The notes beneath the pieces are model-generated. The model was not told the origin of the DNA. It did no database searches and saw nothing but the letters and a program-made list of their open reading frames with translations. This document shows, one piece after another, positions 15,037-20,893 of a DNA stretch of 33,555 nt. Location of the stretch: the IMG/VR virus record IMGVR_UViG_3300036985_004066, positions 1-33,555 of that record. The stretch is one strand, 5' to 3'. The position numbers were made by a program, and so were the translations under genes. How positions within the stretch are numbered: position 1 is the first letter of the stretch; each line of letters opens with the position of its first letter. This DNA comes from a virus.

Positions 15037-16044
15037 TCAAAAAGGGAGGTCATCGTCATTGATCTTTGCGGCGGCAAGAATCTCCTTGCGCCGAGGCGGC
15101 TCGCGGATCAAAGTCGCCTCGTAAAAGCCAACATCGTTCCACCTCCAAGTCATTTCGATGGGTGTGTCGGCGGACACCCCTTGCGCTCGCGTTGGGGTCG
15201 CAGACACCCAAGCTTGCCCATGCACGGGGTGAATACACAGCATCGCGTAACCGTCTCCGCGCTCAACGATTTTTTCCACCCTGATCACATCGGTTCCCGT
15301 CAATGGCCAGTTCTGCATCGCCTTTGCCTTGGGCTTCGCGACCACCGTGACAGCGGGCTTTGCGTCAACTGCCTTGACCGCAGGATCCGCAGAAAACATC
15401 GACGGGTCATGCTTCCCGCTCGACTTGACTGGCGGGGGCAAAATAAATCCGTCGGTGCGCGTTGAAACTTCAACGGGTGCAACCGCCGCAGGTTCCGCCT
15501 GCGACATTTCCTCGCTCGTGTACAAGCCCGACAACTCCGCAGGGAAGGATTTGCGGAGCGCAAGAGCCTCGCTGCATTTTGCAATCATCAGGCTCGGCAT
15601 CTTTGCCCACATCGTGGACACCCCATGCTTGTTGGTTTGCACATATTCGCGCCACAGGGCAACCGCGTACAGCGGTGCGGTAAATCCCTGCCGCATCACG
15701 CCTACGCGAGCCGCAGTCGGTGGAGCGGTGTCGAGCCACACATCCACCCATTTTCCGTCGGGACCGCACCAATACGGCCCGTCTTGCCCTGCGTACTCTC
15801 CTGATCGTTGCGCGACGAGTCGCGCACCATCAATTGAAATCTGCGTCTGCATGATGTTGCGATTCTCGCGAGAGTCCCACCGTTGAATCGCGTAAATCTG
15901 CCGAGCAAACGGGTCTAGTCCTGTTCGGTCACATATCGCAGAAAACAACCTCAGTTCATCCGCGTTGCAACCCTTGGCGATTGTGCGCGAAATCAAATCA
16001 ATCTGCTCGTGAGACAGTCCTGTCTTGTGCGTGACGATATCCAT
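15037..16044 (-). CDS. bet: Phage recombination protein Bet (Red-beta/RecT superfamily) with SSB-like acidic tip
   Basis: A 335-residue protein from ATG 16044 (AAGGA upstream; longer starts lie in the promoter). Residues 25-180 carry the Bet signature: [70 protein letters not shown] and [26 protein letters not shown]. Bet anneals complementary single strands during recombination-dependent replication. Residues ~190-245 are a Pro/Ala/Lys linker. Residues 246-320 form an extra small domain not needed in typical Bet (about 260 residues). The chain ends DDDLPF, closely like the DDDIPF tip of bacterial SSB. No partner exonuclease is seen. Confidence 0.93.
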   Translation of the reverse strand: MDIVTHKTGLSHEQIDLISRTIAKGCNADELRLFSAICDRTGLDPFARQIYAIQRWDSRENRNIMQTQISIDGARLVAQRSGEYAGQDGPYWCGPDGKWVDVWLDTAPPTAARVGVMRQGFTAPLYAVALWREYVQTNKHGVSTMWAKMPSLMIAKCSEALALRKSFPAELSGLYTSEEMSQAEPAAVAPVEVSTRTDGFILPPPVKSSGKHDPSMFSADPAVKAVDAKPAVTVVAKPKAKAMQNWPLTGTDVIRVEKIVERGDGYAMLCIHPVHGQAWVSATPTRAQGVSADTPIEMTWRWNDVGFYEATLIREPPRRKEILAAAKINDDDLPF

Positions 16045-16061
16045 TGCGTTCCTTTTGTTTG

Positions 16062-16114
16062 GTCGGGGTAATTCCCGACGGTCCAAATGTATCCTACATG
16101 GTCATAGGATGCAA
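16062..16114 (-). promoter_or_regulatory. Leftward promoter cassette, copy 2, drives bet-gp157
   Basis: Read leftward: -35 TTGCAT (16114-16109), a 17-base spacer with CCTATGACCATGTAGG, -10 TACATT (16091-16086), six bases, then hairpin GTCGGG-AATTAC-CCCGAC (16079-16062). The -35 box and spacer overlap the last codons and the TAG stop of the upstream TGT-like gene. Confidence 0.83.
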
Positions 16115-16717
16115 ATCAGTAGGACAAAACAGAAGTTTTTCAGGCAATCGACTGCGCTCAATAGCCTCAAGCATATGGTCATACCGCGAAACGCCCGTCC
16201 CGTCACAAGTGTCCGCGCCAAGCGAATCGAACCAGTTGAACCTTTTTGCGGTGTTTACTCGCCCGATGTGGATGTGTTTTTCCATGATTTTTCCCGCCCT
16301 CACTAGATCGGCAACGGCGGAACTGTCTTTCCACGGATCGACTCCGCCAATAAACAAGCATTGAAACTCGTCCCACGGAATGTCTAGATCCTCAATTCCG
16401 TTCTGTGCAACCAACGCAACGGGAACGCCCGTTGGAATCCATAGTGATCGGCGTTTGAACAGTTCAAGCGTTAGGCGAGCCGCGCCGACAATGTCGGGAC
16501 AAGTAACGAACAGGCAACGAGCCATTGAGGGTTCCTCTCGCGCAACCAATCTCCGAAATGCGGCAGCATTAAATCGCGAAAACGCGCCATTGTCGATAGC
16601 AAACTCACCACCCCAATTCGCATAGCGGGTAAGAGGGGTCAGCAATTGCCCCCGAACTAACTCTGATGCGTTTTTGCGCTCAACCTCTTTTGGTGTCTTG
16701 TCGATCAGATAACGCAT
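16094..16717 (-). CDS. TGT/DpdA-like TIM-barrel protein (queuine tRNA-ribosyltransferase-like)
   Basis: The protein has 207 residues, with AAGGA seven bases before the ATG. Motifs in order are [11 protein letters not shown] (about 39-49), [18 protein letters not shown] (69-86), [19 protein letters not shown] (99-117), [11 protein letters not shown] (119-129), [13 protein letters not shown] (147-159) and [12 protein letters not shown] (166-177). These resemble compact phage proteins related to queuine tRNA-ribosyltransferase and DpdA, which swap guanine for a 7-deazaguanine in nucleic acid. If active, it would modify phage DNA against restriction. No queC/D/E or folE genes are present, so precursor must come from the host. 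The substrate is uncertain. It overlaps RusA by 13 bases. Confidence 0.55.
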   Translation of the reverse strand: MRYLIDKTPKEVERKNASELVRGQLLTPLTRYANWGGEFAIDNGAFSRFNAAAFRRLVAREEPSMARCLFVTCPDIVGAARLTLELFKRRSLWIPTGVPVALVAQNGIEDLDIPWDEFQCLFIGGVDPWKDSSAVADLVRAGKIMEKHIHIGRVNTAKRFNWFDSLGADTCDGTGVSRYDHMLEAIERSRLPEKLLFCPTDLHPMTM

Positions 16718-17163
16718 TTTTGTTCCTTGATCGTGATCCGTTTAGGTATTTCAAAAACGGAAACAACCGCGCCCTGCGGCTCGCCATCAAGACACCACCG
16801 ACGCTCTACCGAGAGTTTTCCCACCTGTCGGTCGTTGCGGTACGCGATTCCTGCAAGGGCATCACACACGGCTCTCGCGAGTTTGTCGCAATCGGCGTAG
16901 CGCGGGAGGACTGGCGCAGATTTGCGGAGAAACCCGCTCGTGGTGAAGTGCGAGGCGGGCCGCGCCCACCTCGCAACTATCCTGACTTCGACATCCTCCT
17001 CATACATCCTCACGCGAGCGGCAACCGCAGAGGCCGCAATGACGGCTCTCCACGGCATAACGCGCTTAGATGCCTCCACCATGATGGTGCGTCCTGAGCG
17101 AAGCTTGACGAGGTTTTTTGACCCCTGTGGCGCGGGAACCCCGTGCGCGAAAAACTCACACAC
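16705..17163 (-). CDS. rusA: RusA-type Holliday junction resolvase
   Basis: A 152-residue protein from GTG 17163. This start is chosen over ATG 17226 because GGAGG (17175-17171) sits seven bases upstream, the protein then begins with the typical RusA strand (CEFFAHGVPAPQGSK), and the length matches the family. C-terminal YADCDKLARAVCDALAGIAYRNDRQV holds the metal-binding acidic pattern (D91, D93, D101, D111). RusA cleaves four-way junctions symmetrically, here probably resolving Bet-generated recombination intermediates before packaging. GTGTGTGA overlaps the upstream stop by eight bases. Confidence 0.87.
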   Translation of the reverse strand: MCEFFAHGVPAPQGSKNLVKLRSGRTIMVEASKRVMPWRAVIAASAVAARVRMYEEDVEVRIVARWARPASHFTTSGFLRKSAPVLPRYADCDKLARAVCDALAGIAYRNDRQVGKLSVERRWCLDGEPQGAVVSVFEIPKRITIKEQKCVI

Positions 17164-17506
17164 CCTTGAGCCTCCACACACGAATGATCCTGCCGTGAGT
17201 TGAAACTCGGGCGGACTTTTGGACATCTCCAGTCCAAACGAACTCCTTTCGGAATACGGATCCCGCTGCGTTTCCGAGGTCTGAGTAATCCAATCCCCGC
17301 TCCGCCATTCGGCGAGCGACACAATCGCTCGTGACGCAGCCCCGCAGGAGACACACAGCGCGAGCGTGAGCCTTGGCAATTGCGAGTAGAGACATTCGTG
17401 CTGCGCTGCTTGACGCGAGCGCAAGCCCCTCCTCCATGCGTCGGTCGGCCTCTGCAAAATCAAACAGCGTCCGAAGGTTTGCGCCCCTGTTAAACGACTG
17501 TTTCAA
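17156..17506 (-). CDS. Possible winged-helix-like phage protein
   Basis: A 116-residue protein from a TTG at 17506, which has a near-perfect AGGAGGTGA site immediately upstream (17510-17517). Residues ~25-80 are helical with SDCVARRMAERGLDYSDLGNAAGSVFRKEFV, then STHGRIIRVWRLKG at the C-terminus. This helix-helix-wing arrangement, ending in a HGRxxRVW motif, is common in phage proteins next to resolvases and may bind DNA. It overlaps the CsrA-like gene by 17 bases and RusA by eight. The call is by pattern only. Confidence 0.6.
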   Translation of the reverse strand: MKQSFNRGANLRTLFDFAEADRRMEEGLALASSSAARMSLLAIAKAHARAVCLLRGCVTSDCVARRMAERGLDYSDLGNAAGSVFRKEFVWTGDVQKSARVSTHGRIIRVWRLKGV

Positions 17507-17717
17507 CGGTCACCTCCTCTCGATTTGGCTCGCGCCGAACGGAAACCTTTCGGGGCGCGTAGATGTGGACCCCCGTCCGACGCTTGTTGATTGGGCGAAG
17601 CTGAACGGTAATTGTGCCGTCGGTCGTGTGGAAAATCAGATGCTCGCGATCCGAGTTCATTGTCATCACCACGCAGGTGATGTCCATCATGTTTCGATTT
17701 GGGTTTTGCGTGGTCAT
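17490..17717 (-). CDS. CsrA-like RNA-binding protein candidate
   Basis: The protein has 75 residues, with GAGGA before the ATG. Residues ~36-64, ITVQLRPINKRRTGVHIYAP then RKVSVRRE, align without gaps to the conserved half of CsrA/RsmA ([20 protein letters not shown] then KEVSVHREE), including the AP turn and the VSVxRE strand with the RNA-contacting Arg. The LTRR start of CsrA is not conserved and the N-terminus is extended by about 25 residues. CsrA binds GGA motifs in hairpins to control translation or stability. If functional it could act on host or phage leaders. Alternative: an unrelated small beta protein. Confidence 0.5.
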   Translation of the reverse strand: MTTQNPNRNMMDITCVVMTMNSDREHLIFHTTDGTITVQLRPINKRRTGVHIYAPRKVSVRREPNREEVTVETVV

Positions 17718-17965
17718 TCTTTTTCCTCGGACTCAAAACAATCCCAACCGCGCAATTGAGCCTCTTCCAACGACTCGCTTGCTGAACCGCTTGACGAGGA
17801 ACATCGGCAGGCTAACCGCCGCGCTTCGTCGCGTCCTTTGTGCAGTTGTAGCAACCCCTCCTGCATTTCTCTGATCTTGTCAATAAGGGGAACCATCGTG
17901 CTGCTTTTCAGTCCCAACATATATCCCATTTGCCGAATCTGCATTGCCAGTTCATCTGCGGTCAT
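17714..17965 (-). CDS. Small helical protein of unknown function
   Basis: An 83-residue protein from ATG 17965, preceded by AAAGGA; an extended frame to 18010 lacks a site. The N-terminal 50 residues form helices (MTADELAMQIRQMGYMLGL). A Cys/Ser-rich stretch follows (RLACRCSSSSGSASESLEE), then an acidic end. Four-base ATGA overlaps on both sides place it in the coupled leftward operon. No known domain was recognised. Confidence 0.65.
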   Translation of the reverse strand: MTADELAMQIRQMGYMLGLKSSTMVPLIDKIREMQEGLLQLHKGRDEARRLACRCSSSSGSASESLEEAQLRGWDCFESEEKE

Positions 17966-18321
17966 GCGTTGTCCTTTGGTTGGTAGTCCGTCACAAGTTT
18001 GACCGCCCACGCAGGCGCGTCGGTGTCATTTCCGAAATGGTCAGGAGGCCCGACAATTGCGACATCGCCAACGATGAGGTCATCTTCGGAAATACCTGCG
18101 TACAGGTGCGCGATCCGATTAGCAATGGGATTGAGTGGCAAGCCTAAACGCTTGCCGTCCTCGTTCAGATACATGATGGCCAGTCCATCGGAATGCTTGA
18201 GATACAAATGCTCGATGTACCCGCCGACGATGTCGGTGAGTGACTCATAGCCGTTGCTTGTTTGCGTGACTGGGTTAGTTTCAACCTTGATCACGACCAT
18301 TGTGTTTGTGCTGTCGCTCAT
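17962..18321 (-). CDS. DUF3846 domain protein
   Basis: The protein has 119 residues. LTDIVGGYIEHLYL, then MYLNEDGKRLGLPLNPIANRIA, then DDLIVGDVAIVG follow the order of the DUF3846 family: a VgGyiE strand, NEegk..gLp.N..A helix, and ivGdvvivG. Members are small proteins common in phage early regions; function unknown. It starts in an ATGA overlap with the upstream gene and ends in one with the downstream gene. Acidic, no membrane segment. Confidence 0.75.
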   Translation of the reverse strand: MSDSTNTMVVIKVETNPVTQTSNGYESLTDIVGGYIEHLYLKHSDGLAIMYLNEDGKRLGLPLNPIANRIAHLYAGISEDDLIVGDVAIVGPPDHFGNDTDAPAWAVKLVTDYQPKDNA

Positions 18322-18713
18322 TCGTAGTGCCTCGATCCGTTGTTGATTTTTTCGGGAAGTGTGTCGGTTACAATGACGCGGTACGAGTCGGGTCCGCCGA
18401 CCTCGGGAAGCCTGTCAACATCCTCGTTGCGAGCCTCTGCTGCATCGCACGAACGCAGGCACATGAGGTTGAACTCCTCGACTGCCCTGCTAGATTCACA
18501 CGCAGCAAGACGCTTCACCGATTCGGCTGCGTCCCACGCAGCCTCCTCTGAGCCGAACTCCGCGTAGCGCAATAGCGTTGTGTCGTATCCGTACCACCCG
18601 CCCTCCTCGGGTCCGCCGTAATACTGCTCGCGCAGCATCAGGCAAACGAAGAACTTGGTTGGGGTTTTTACGCGGCTCAAGAGAACAGAATCGAATGCTT
18701 CAGAAATATCCAT
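18318..18713 (-). CDS. Conserved-type phage early protein, unknown function
   Basis: The protein has 131 residues, with AAAGGA eight bases before the ATG. The central FVCLMLREQYYGGPEEGGWYGYDTTLLRYAEF (about 22-53) is a pattern I recognise from small early proteins of diverse phages; the end (PDSYRVIVTDTLPEKINNGSRHYE) matches that type too. No enzymatic motif is visible. It is coupled to DUF3846 by ATGA. A 63-base gap with a hairpin separates it from the operon's first gene. Confidence 0.65.
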   Translation of the reverse strand: MDISEAFDSVLLSRVKTPTKFFVCLMLREQYYGGPEEGGWYGYDTTLLRYAEFGSEEAAWDAAESVKRLAACESSRAVEEFNLMCLRSCDAAEARNEDVDRLPEVGGPDSYRVIVTDTLPEKINNGSRHYE

Positions 18714-18738
18714 GATGAGTTTCCTTTGAATGACAGCA

Positions 18739-18763
18739 GGGGCGAGGCTTACAGCCCCGCCCC
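18739..18763. other. G/C-rich intergenic hairpin in the leftward operon
   Basis: GGGGCG-A-GGC pairs with GCC-C-CGCCCC around a TTACA loop, with one mismatch. It lies between the first two genes of leftward unit one. No T tract follows in the direction of transcription, so it is more likely an mRNA processing or stability element than a terminator. Confidence 0.4.
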
Positions 18764-18776
18764 CGTGTCGTAGTGG

Positions 18777-19196
18777 TTAGGTTGATGTGACGGCGGTGTA
18801 ATCTTCAAGTCGTGCGGACGGGTACGGGATGCCAACAATGCGACACTCTGAGCCGCGCTCAAGGTCCCCGAGTGTTTGCAGTAATTTTTGTCCACTCGCG
18901 TTTGTCCACCAAACGCCGTAATGTTTTCGGCCTCTGTAAGTTCCGTTGACTACGCCGCGAAACGCTTGTTGACAAGCAAACGGTAGGCCCGTGTTCATGG
19001 AATAAGAGATCCGCTCGTCGCTCGTAATTTCCACCACGCGCAGGATGACAGCATCATCAATCAGATCGAGGTAGTGACTACGGCGAGCGTTGTCCCACGC
19101 GAGGCTCGCGGCCATTGCCGCGTTTTTTGCCTCGGTAACTGCATCCCATGCGGCCTTGCGGGCCGTCCCAACTTTGACAAGTTCTCTCAGATTCAT
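18777..19196 (-). CDS. First gene of leftward unit one, unknown function
   Basis: The protein has 139 residues, with GAAGGGA eight bases before the ATG. The N-terminal 45 residues are a long Ala-rich helix (coiled-coil-like: KAAWDAVTEAKNAAMAASLAWDNARR). The rest is mixed, with aromatic GRKHYGVWWTNASGQKLL near residues 88-105. As the first gene behind the cassette promoter it is probably expressed early and could be a host-takeover factor, but nothing in the sequence states its function. Confidence 0.65.
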   Translation of the reverse strand: MNLRELVKVGTARKAAWDAVTEAKNAAMAASLAWDNARRSHYLDLIDDAVILRVVEITSDERISYSMNTGLPFACQQAFRGVVNGTYRGRKHYGVWWTNASGQKLLQTLGDLERGSECRIVGIPYPSARLEDYTAVTST

Positions 19197-19218
19197 AGAC
19201 GAAATCCCTTCGTTGTTA

Positions 19219-19273
19219 GGTCGGGAGACATTCCCGACCCCTGAAATATACCCTACCTAATCGCAGGATGCAA
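19219..19273 (-). promoter_or_regulatory. Leftward promoter cassette, copy 3, drives the eight-gene early unit
   Basis: Read leftward: -35 TTGCAT (19273-19268), a 17-base spacer with CCTGCGATTAGGTAGG, -10 TATATT (19250-19245), six bases, then an eight-bp hairpin GGTCGGGA-ATGTC-TCCCGACC (19239-19219). The inner stem base at 19238 falls at the expected +1. Spacing is identical to the other two copies. Confidence 0.87.
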
Positions 19274-19311
19274 CCCAAAAGACTTTGACCCGCAAAAATA
19301 ATTCGATCCCG

Positions 19312-19357
19312 AAAAAGAAAAACCGACCTTGACGGCGCGGGGCGGGTCAAAGTCGGT
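19312..19357 (-). terminator. Leftward rho-independent terminator upstream of promoter copy 3
   Basis: Read leftward: ACCGACTTTGAC (19357-19346), a 12-base loop, GTCAAGGTCGGT (19333-19322), then TTTTTCTTTTT. The 12-bp stem has one mismatch. No clear gene precedes it, so it may end a short untranslated RNA or shield the early promoter from leftward read-through. Confidence 0.75.
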
Positions 19358-19822
19358 ACGCTGTGCGCGGTAGTCGCCTTTCCCGTTCGAGGGGGCAACT
19401 ACCACACATCTCTCAGCGTGAGCAGCATACCACGCCTTACACGCCGTCTGTCGGCAACCGCTGCACCTCCGCACGAGGGTCTGTATCGTGGCTTTGGCGC
19501 GACACTCCCGTGTCGCTTGTCGTGGATCCTGACCCTACTCCACGCCTCGGTGCTTGCACCGTGCGCTCTTGCATCACAGCAGCGGACTAGCCAGTCGAAA
19601 TGGTGAAAGTGATGCCGAGGAACCTGCTACGCGACCGTGCGGCTGTTCCCATGACCTCCTTGCACGGGGTCATGGTGTCCCCGCTCGCTCCCATGTGACT
19701 ATCACCCTGCGTTTACGATTGCTCAAGCTGGTATGCGCGAACCCCCGAAGCCCCTACAGGGCAAGCGGGGGGAGCAGCAAAAGACACTCGATTTCTCAAC
19801 TGCCAAAAAACTCTCAAATCTC

Positions 19823-19851
19823 TTGACCTTTACCCTGCGCGAAAGTAGAGT
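19823..19851 (+). promoter_or_regulatory. Rightward sigma70-type promoter giving a leaderless mRNA
   Basis: TTGACC (19823-19828), a 17-base spacer, TAGAGT (19846-19851). The expected +1, about seven bases beyond the -10 box, coincides with the A of the ATG at 19859, and no Shine-Dalgarno sequence precedes that codon. Confidence 0.65.
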
Positions 19852-19858
19852 ACTTACG

Positions 19859-20116
19859 ATGAAACCCTCAAAAATCAACAGCCCTGCCGATTGGAAAGCC
19901 GCGATGCGAAGGCAACTAGCGAAACACGGCGTGAGCCGATACTCGTTTATCCGCAAGGTTTGCGAAGCTGAAATATGCGCGGTACACACGGCAGAATGCC
20001 TGCTCGCCGACAGCAAAACCGTGACTGGACAGCGTTCGCCATCGTTTGGGATGGCGATTGCGATGGCAAAACTGGCGGGATTTGAGTTCGTGATGATCCC
20101 AAAAAAGTCTCCCTAA
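19859..20116 (+). CDS. Small HTH-like regulator candidate (leaderless)
   Basis: An 85-residue protein from ATG 19859; a frame open from 19733 has no site and precedes the predicted promoter. VSRYSFIRKV, HTAECLLADSKTVTGQR and PSFGMAIAMAKLAGFEFVMIP suggest a compact helical, XRE-like DNA-binding fold with the family-typical 'R.PSf..a...A...G.e....P' ending. It is the first rightward gene and lies opposite the leftward early promoter, the usual place of a switch regulator. Lambda cI from PRM is a known leaderless parallel. The HTH call is by pattern, not by alignment. Confidence 0.55.
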   Translation: MKPSKINSPADWKAAMRRQLAKHGVSRYSFIRKVCEAEICAVHTAECLLADSKTVTGQRSPSFGMAIAMAKLAGFEFVMIPKKSP

Positions 20117-20128
20117 TTGAGTTACTGA

Positions 20129-20893
20129 ATGTCCGACCCCTTACTCCTTGTCGAAGCAATGCGTGTTGCAAGCCATCTCAAGAGGGCGTTGTTTTCGACC
20201 GTTGTCGAATCGCCCACGCTGCACCACCACTACACGACTCCCATGCTGTGGGAGAAAACAAACCTGTTCTACGAGGCCGACGAGTTCATTCGCCACCACG
20301 GATACAGCGCGTTGTTTTTTGGCGACCCGTACCCAACGATGGACATCGACGGGTACTCGTATTGGAGCAACGGGAACCGAGAACTCGCGGGAACCAGTAT
20401 CCGCCGCGAGGCCAAAAATTACGAGGAGGTCGATCCATGCTTCGCGCCCTCTCCCGAGTTTGAAGAGACGGTCAATGCGCGGGTGTCCAAGATTATCCGA
20501 GGACGGGTCTTGCAGGTCGGAATCCCTGACAGCGGGTGCATTCTTGATCATTTTAGGATTCCCGCCGCGTCATACACTTGTATCGACACGCGGGCTATGG
20601 CTATTCAACAGGCGCAGTTTGATTACGGAGCCTATGACGGATGTTTCATTCGGACTTCGTTTGAGGATCACTACCGAGACGGCTACGACACGATTCTTGC
20701 GCTCTTTGGGTGCGCGGATCAGATTGGGATGGAACTTGTAAACCGAATCCCGTTCATGCTTCGCAGGGGGGGCATTGCGATCCTCATGTTTCACGCCGAC
20801 CGAAACGGTAACGATCAAACGCACGATGACTACGAGCATTTTGTGGTGCGAAGTTGGTACGACTTGTCTGCCAAAGAGCGGGGGGTCGGATGA
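20129..20893 (+). CDS. Class I SAM-dependent methyltransferase-like protein
   Basis: The protein has 254 residues. The C-terminal half has the Rossmann-type landmarks: motif I VLQVGIPDSG (127-136), acidic strand-2 end YTCIDTR (149-155, D153), a motif IV-like YDTILALFG (186-194) and LRRGGIAILMFH (211-222). The N-terminal 110 residues are aromatic-rich and probably form substrate-recognition or accessory structure. The substrate is unknown; DNA is plausible because it is coupled by ATGA to a DNA cytosine methyltransferase. Motif I lacks the usual GxGxG, so an inactive or divergent enzyme is possible. The ribosome site is weak. Confidence 0.6.
   Translation: MSDPLLLVEAMRVASHLKRALFSTVVESPTLHHHYTTPMLWEKTNLFYEADEFIRHHGYSALFFGDPYPTMDIDGYSYWSNGNRELAGTSIRREAKNYEEVDPCFAPSPEFEETVNARVSKIIRGRVLQVGIPDSGCILDHFRIPAASYTCIDTRAMAIQQAQFDYGAYDGCFIRTSFEDHYRDGYDTILALFGCADQIGMELVNRIPFMLRRGGIAILMFHADRNGNDQTHDDYEHFVVRSWYDLSAKERGVG

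Larger units (their letters stand above)
19274..19858. other. Divergent intergenic region without a convincing gene
   Basis: This gap separates the leftward early unit from the rightward arm. It holds a leftward terminator (19312-19357), a perfect 13-bp inverted repeat (19281-19293 with 19342-19354), an 8-bp inverted repeat CCATGACC/GGTCATGG (19649-19656 with 19668-19675), and a rightward promoter at its right edge. Short frames exist on both strands but none has a good start and site. Candidate roles are regulatory hub, replication origin, or template of a short leftward RNA ending at the terminator. Confidence 0.6.

Noticed and set aside
14707-15465. Rightward 252-codon frame
   Set aside because: It is antisense to bet and gp157, which are recognisable families.
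17503-17736. Alternative leftward frame over the CsrA-like gene
   Set aside because: Low-complexity Arg/His/Ser-rich translation and no fit to operon overlaps, whereas the CsrA-like frame starts in an ATGA overlap with a good site.
19253-19474. Leftward 73-codon frame with a cysteine cluster (RRCSGCRQTACKAWYAAHAERC)
   Set aside because: The amino acid pattern is attractive, but the only start is a GTG without a ribosome site, and the frame runs through a strong leftward terminator and into the promoter of the next unit. Kept as a possibility only.
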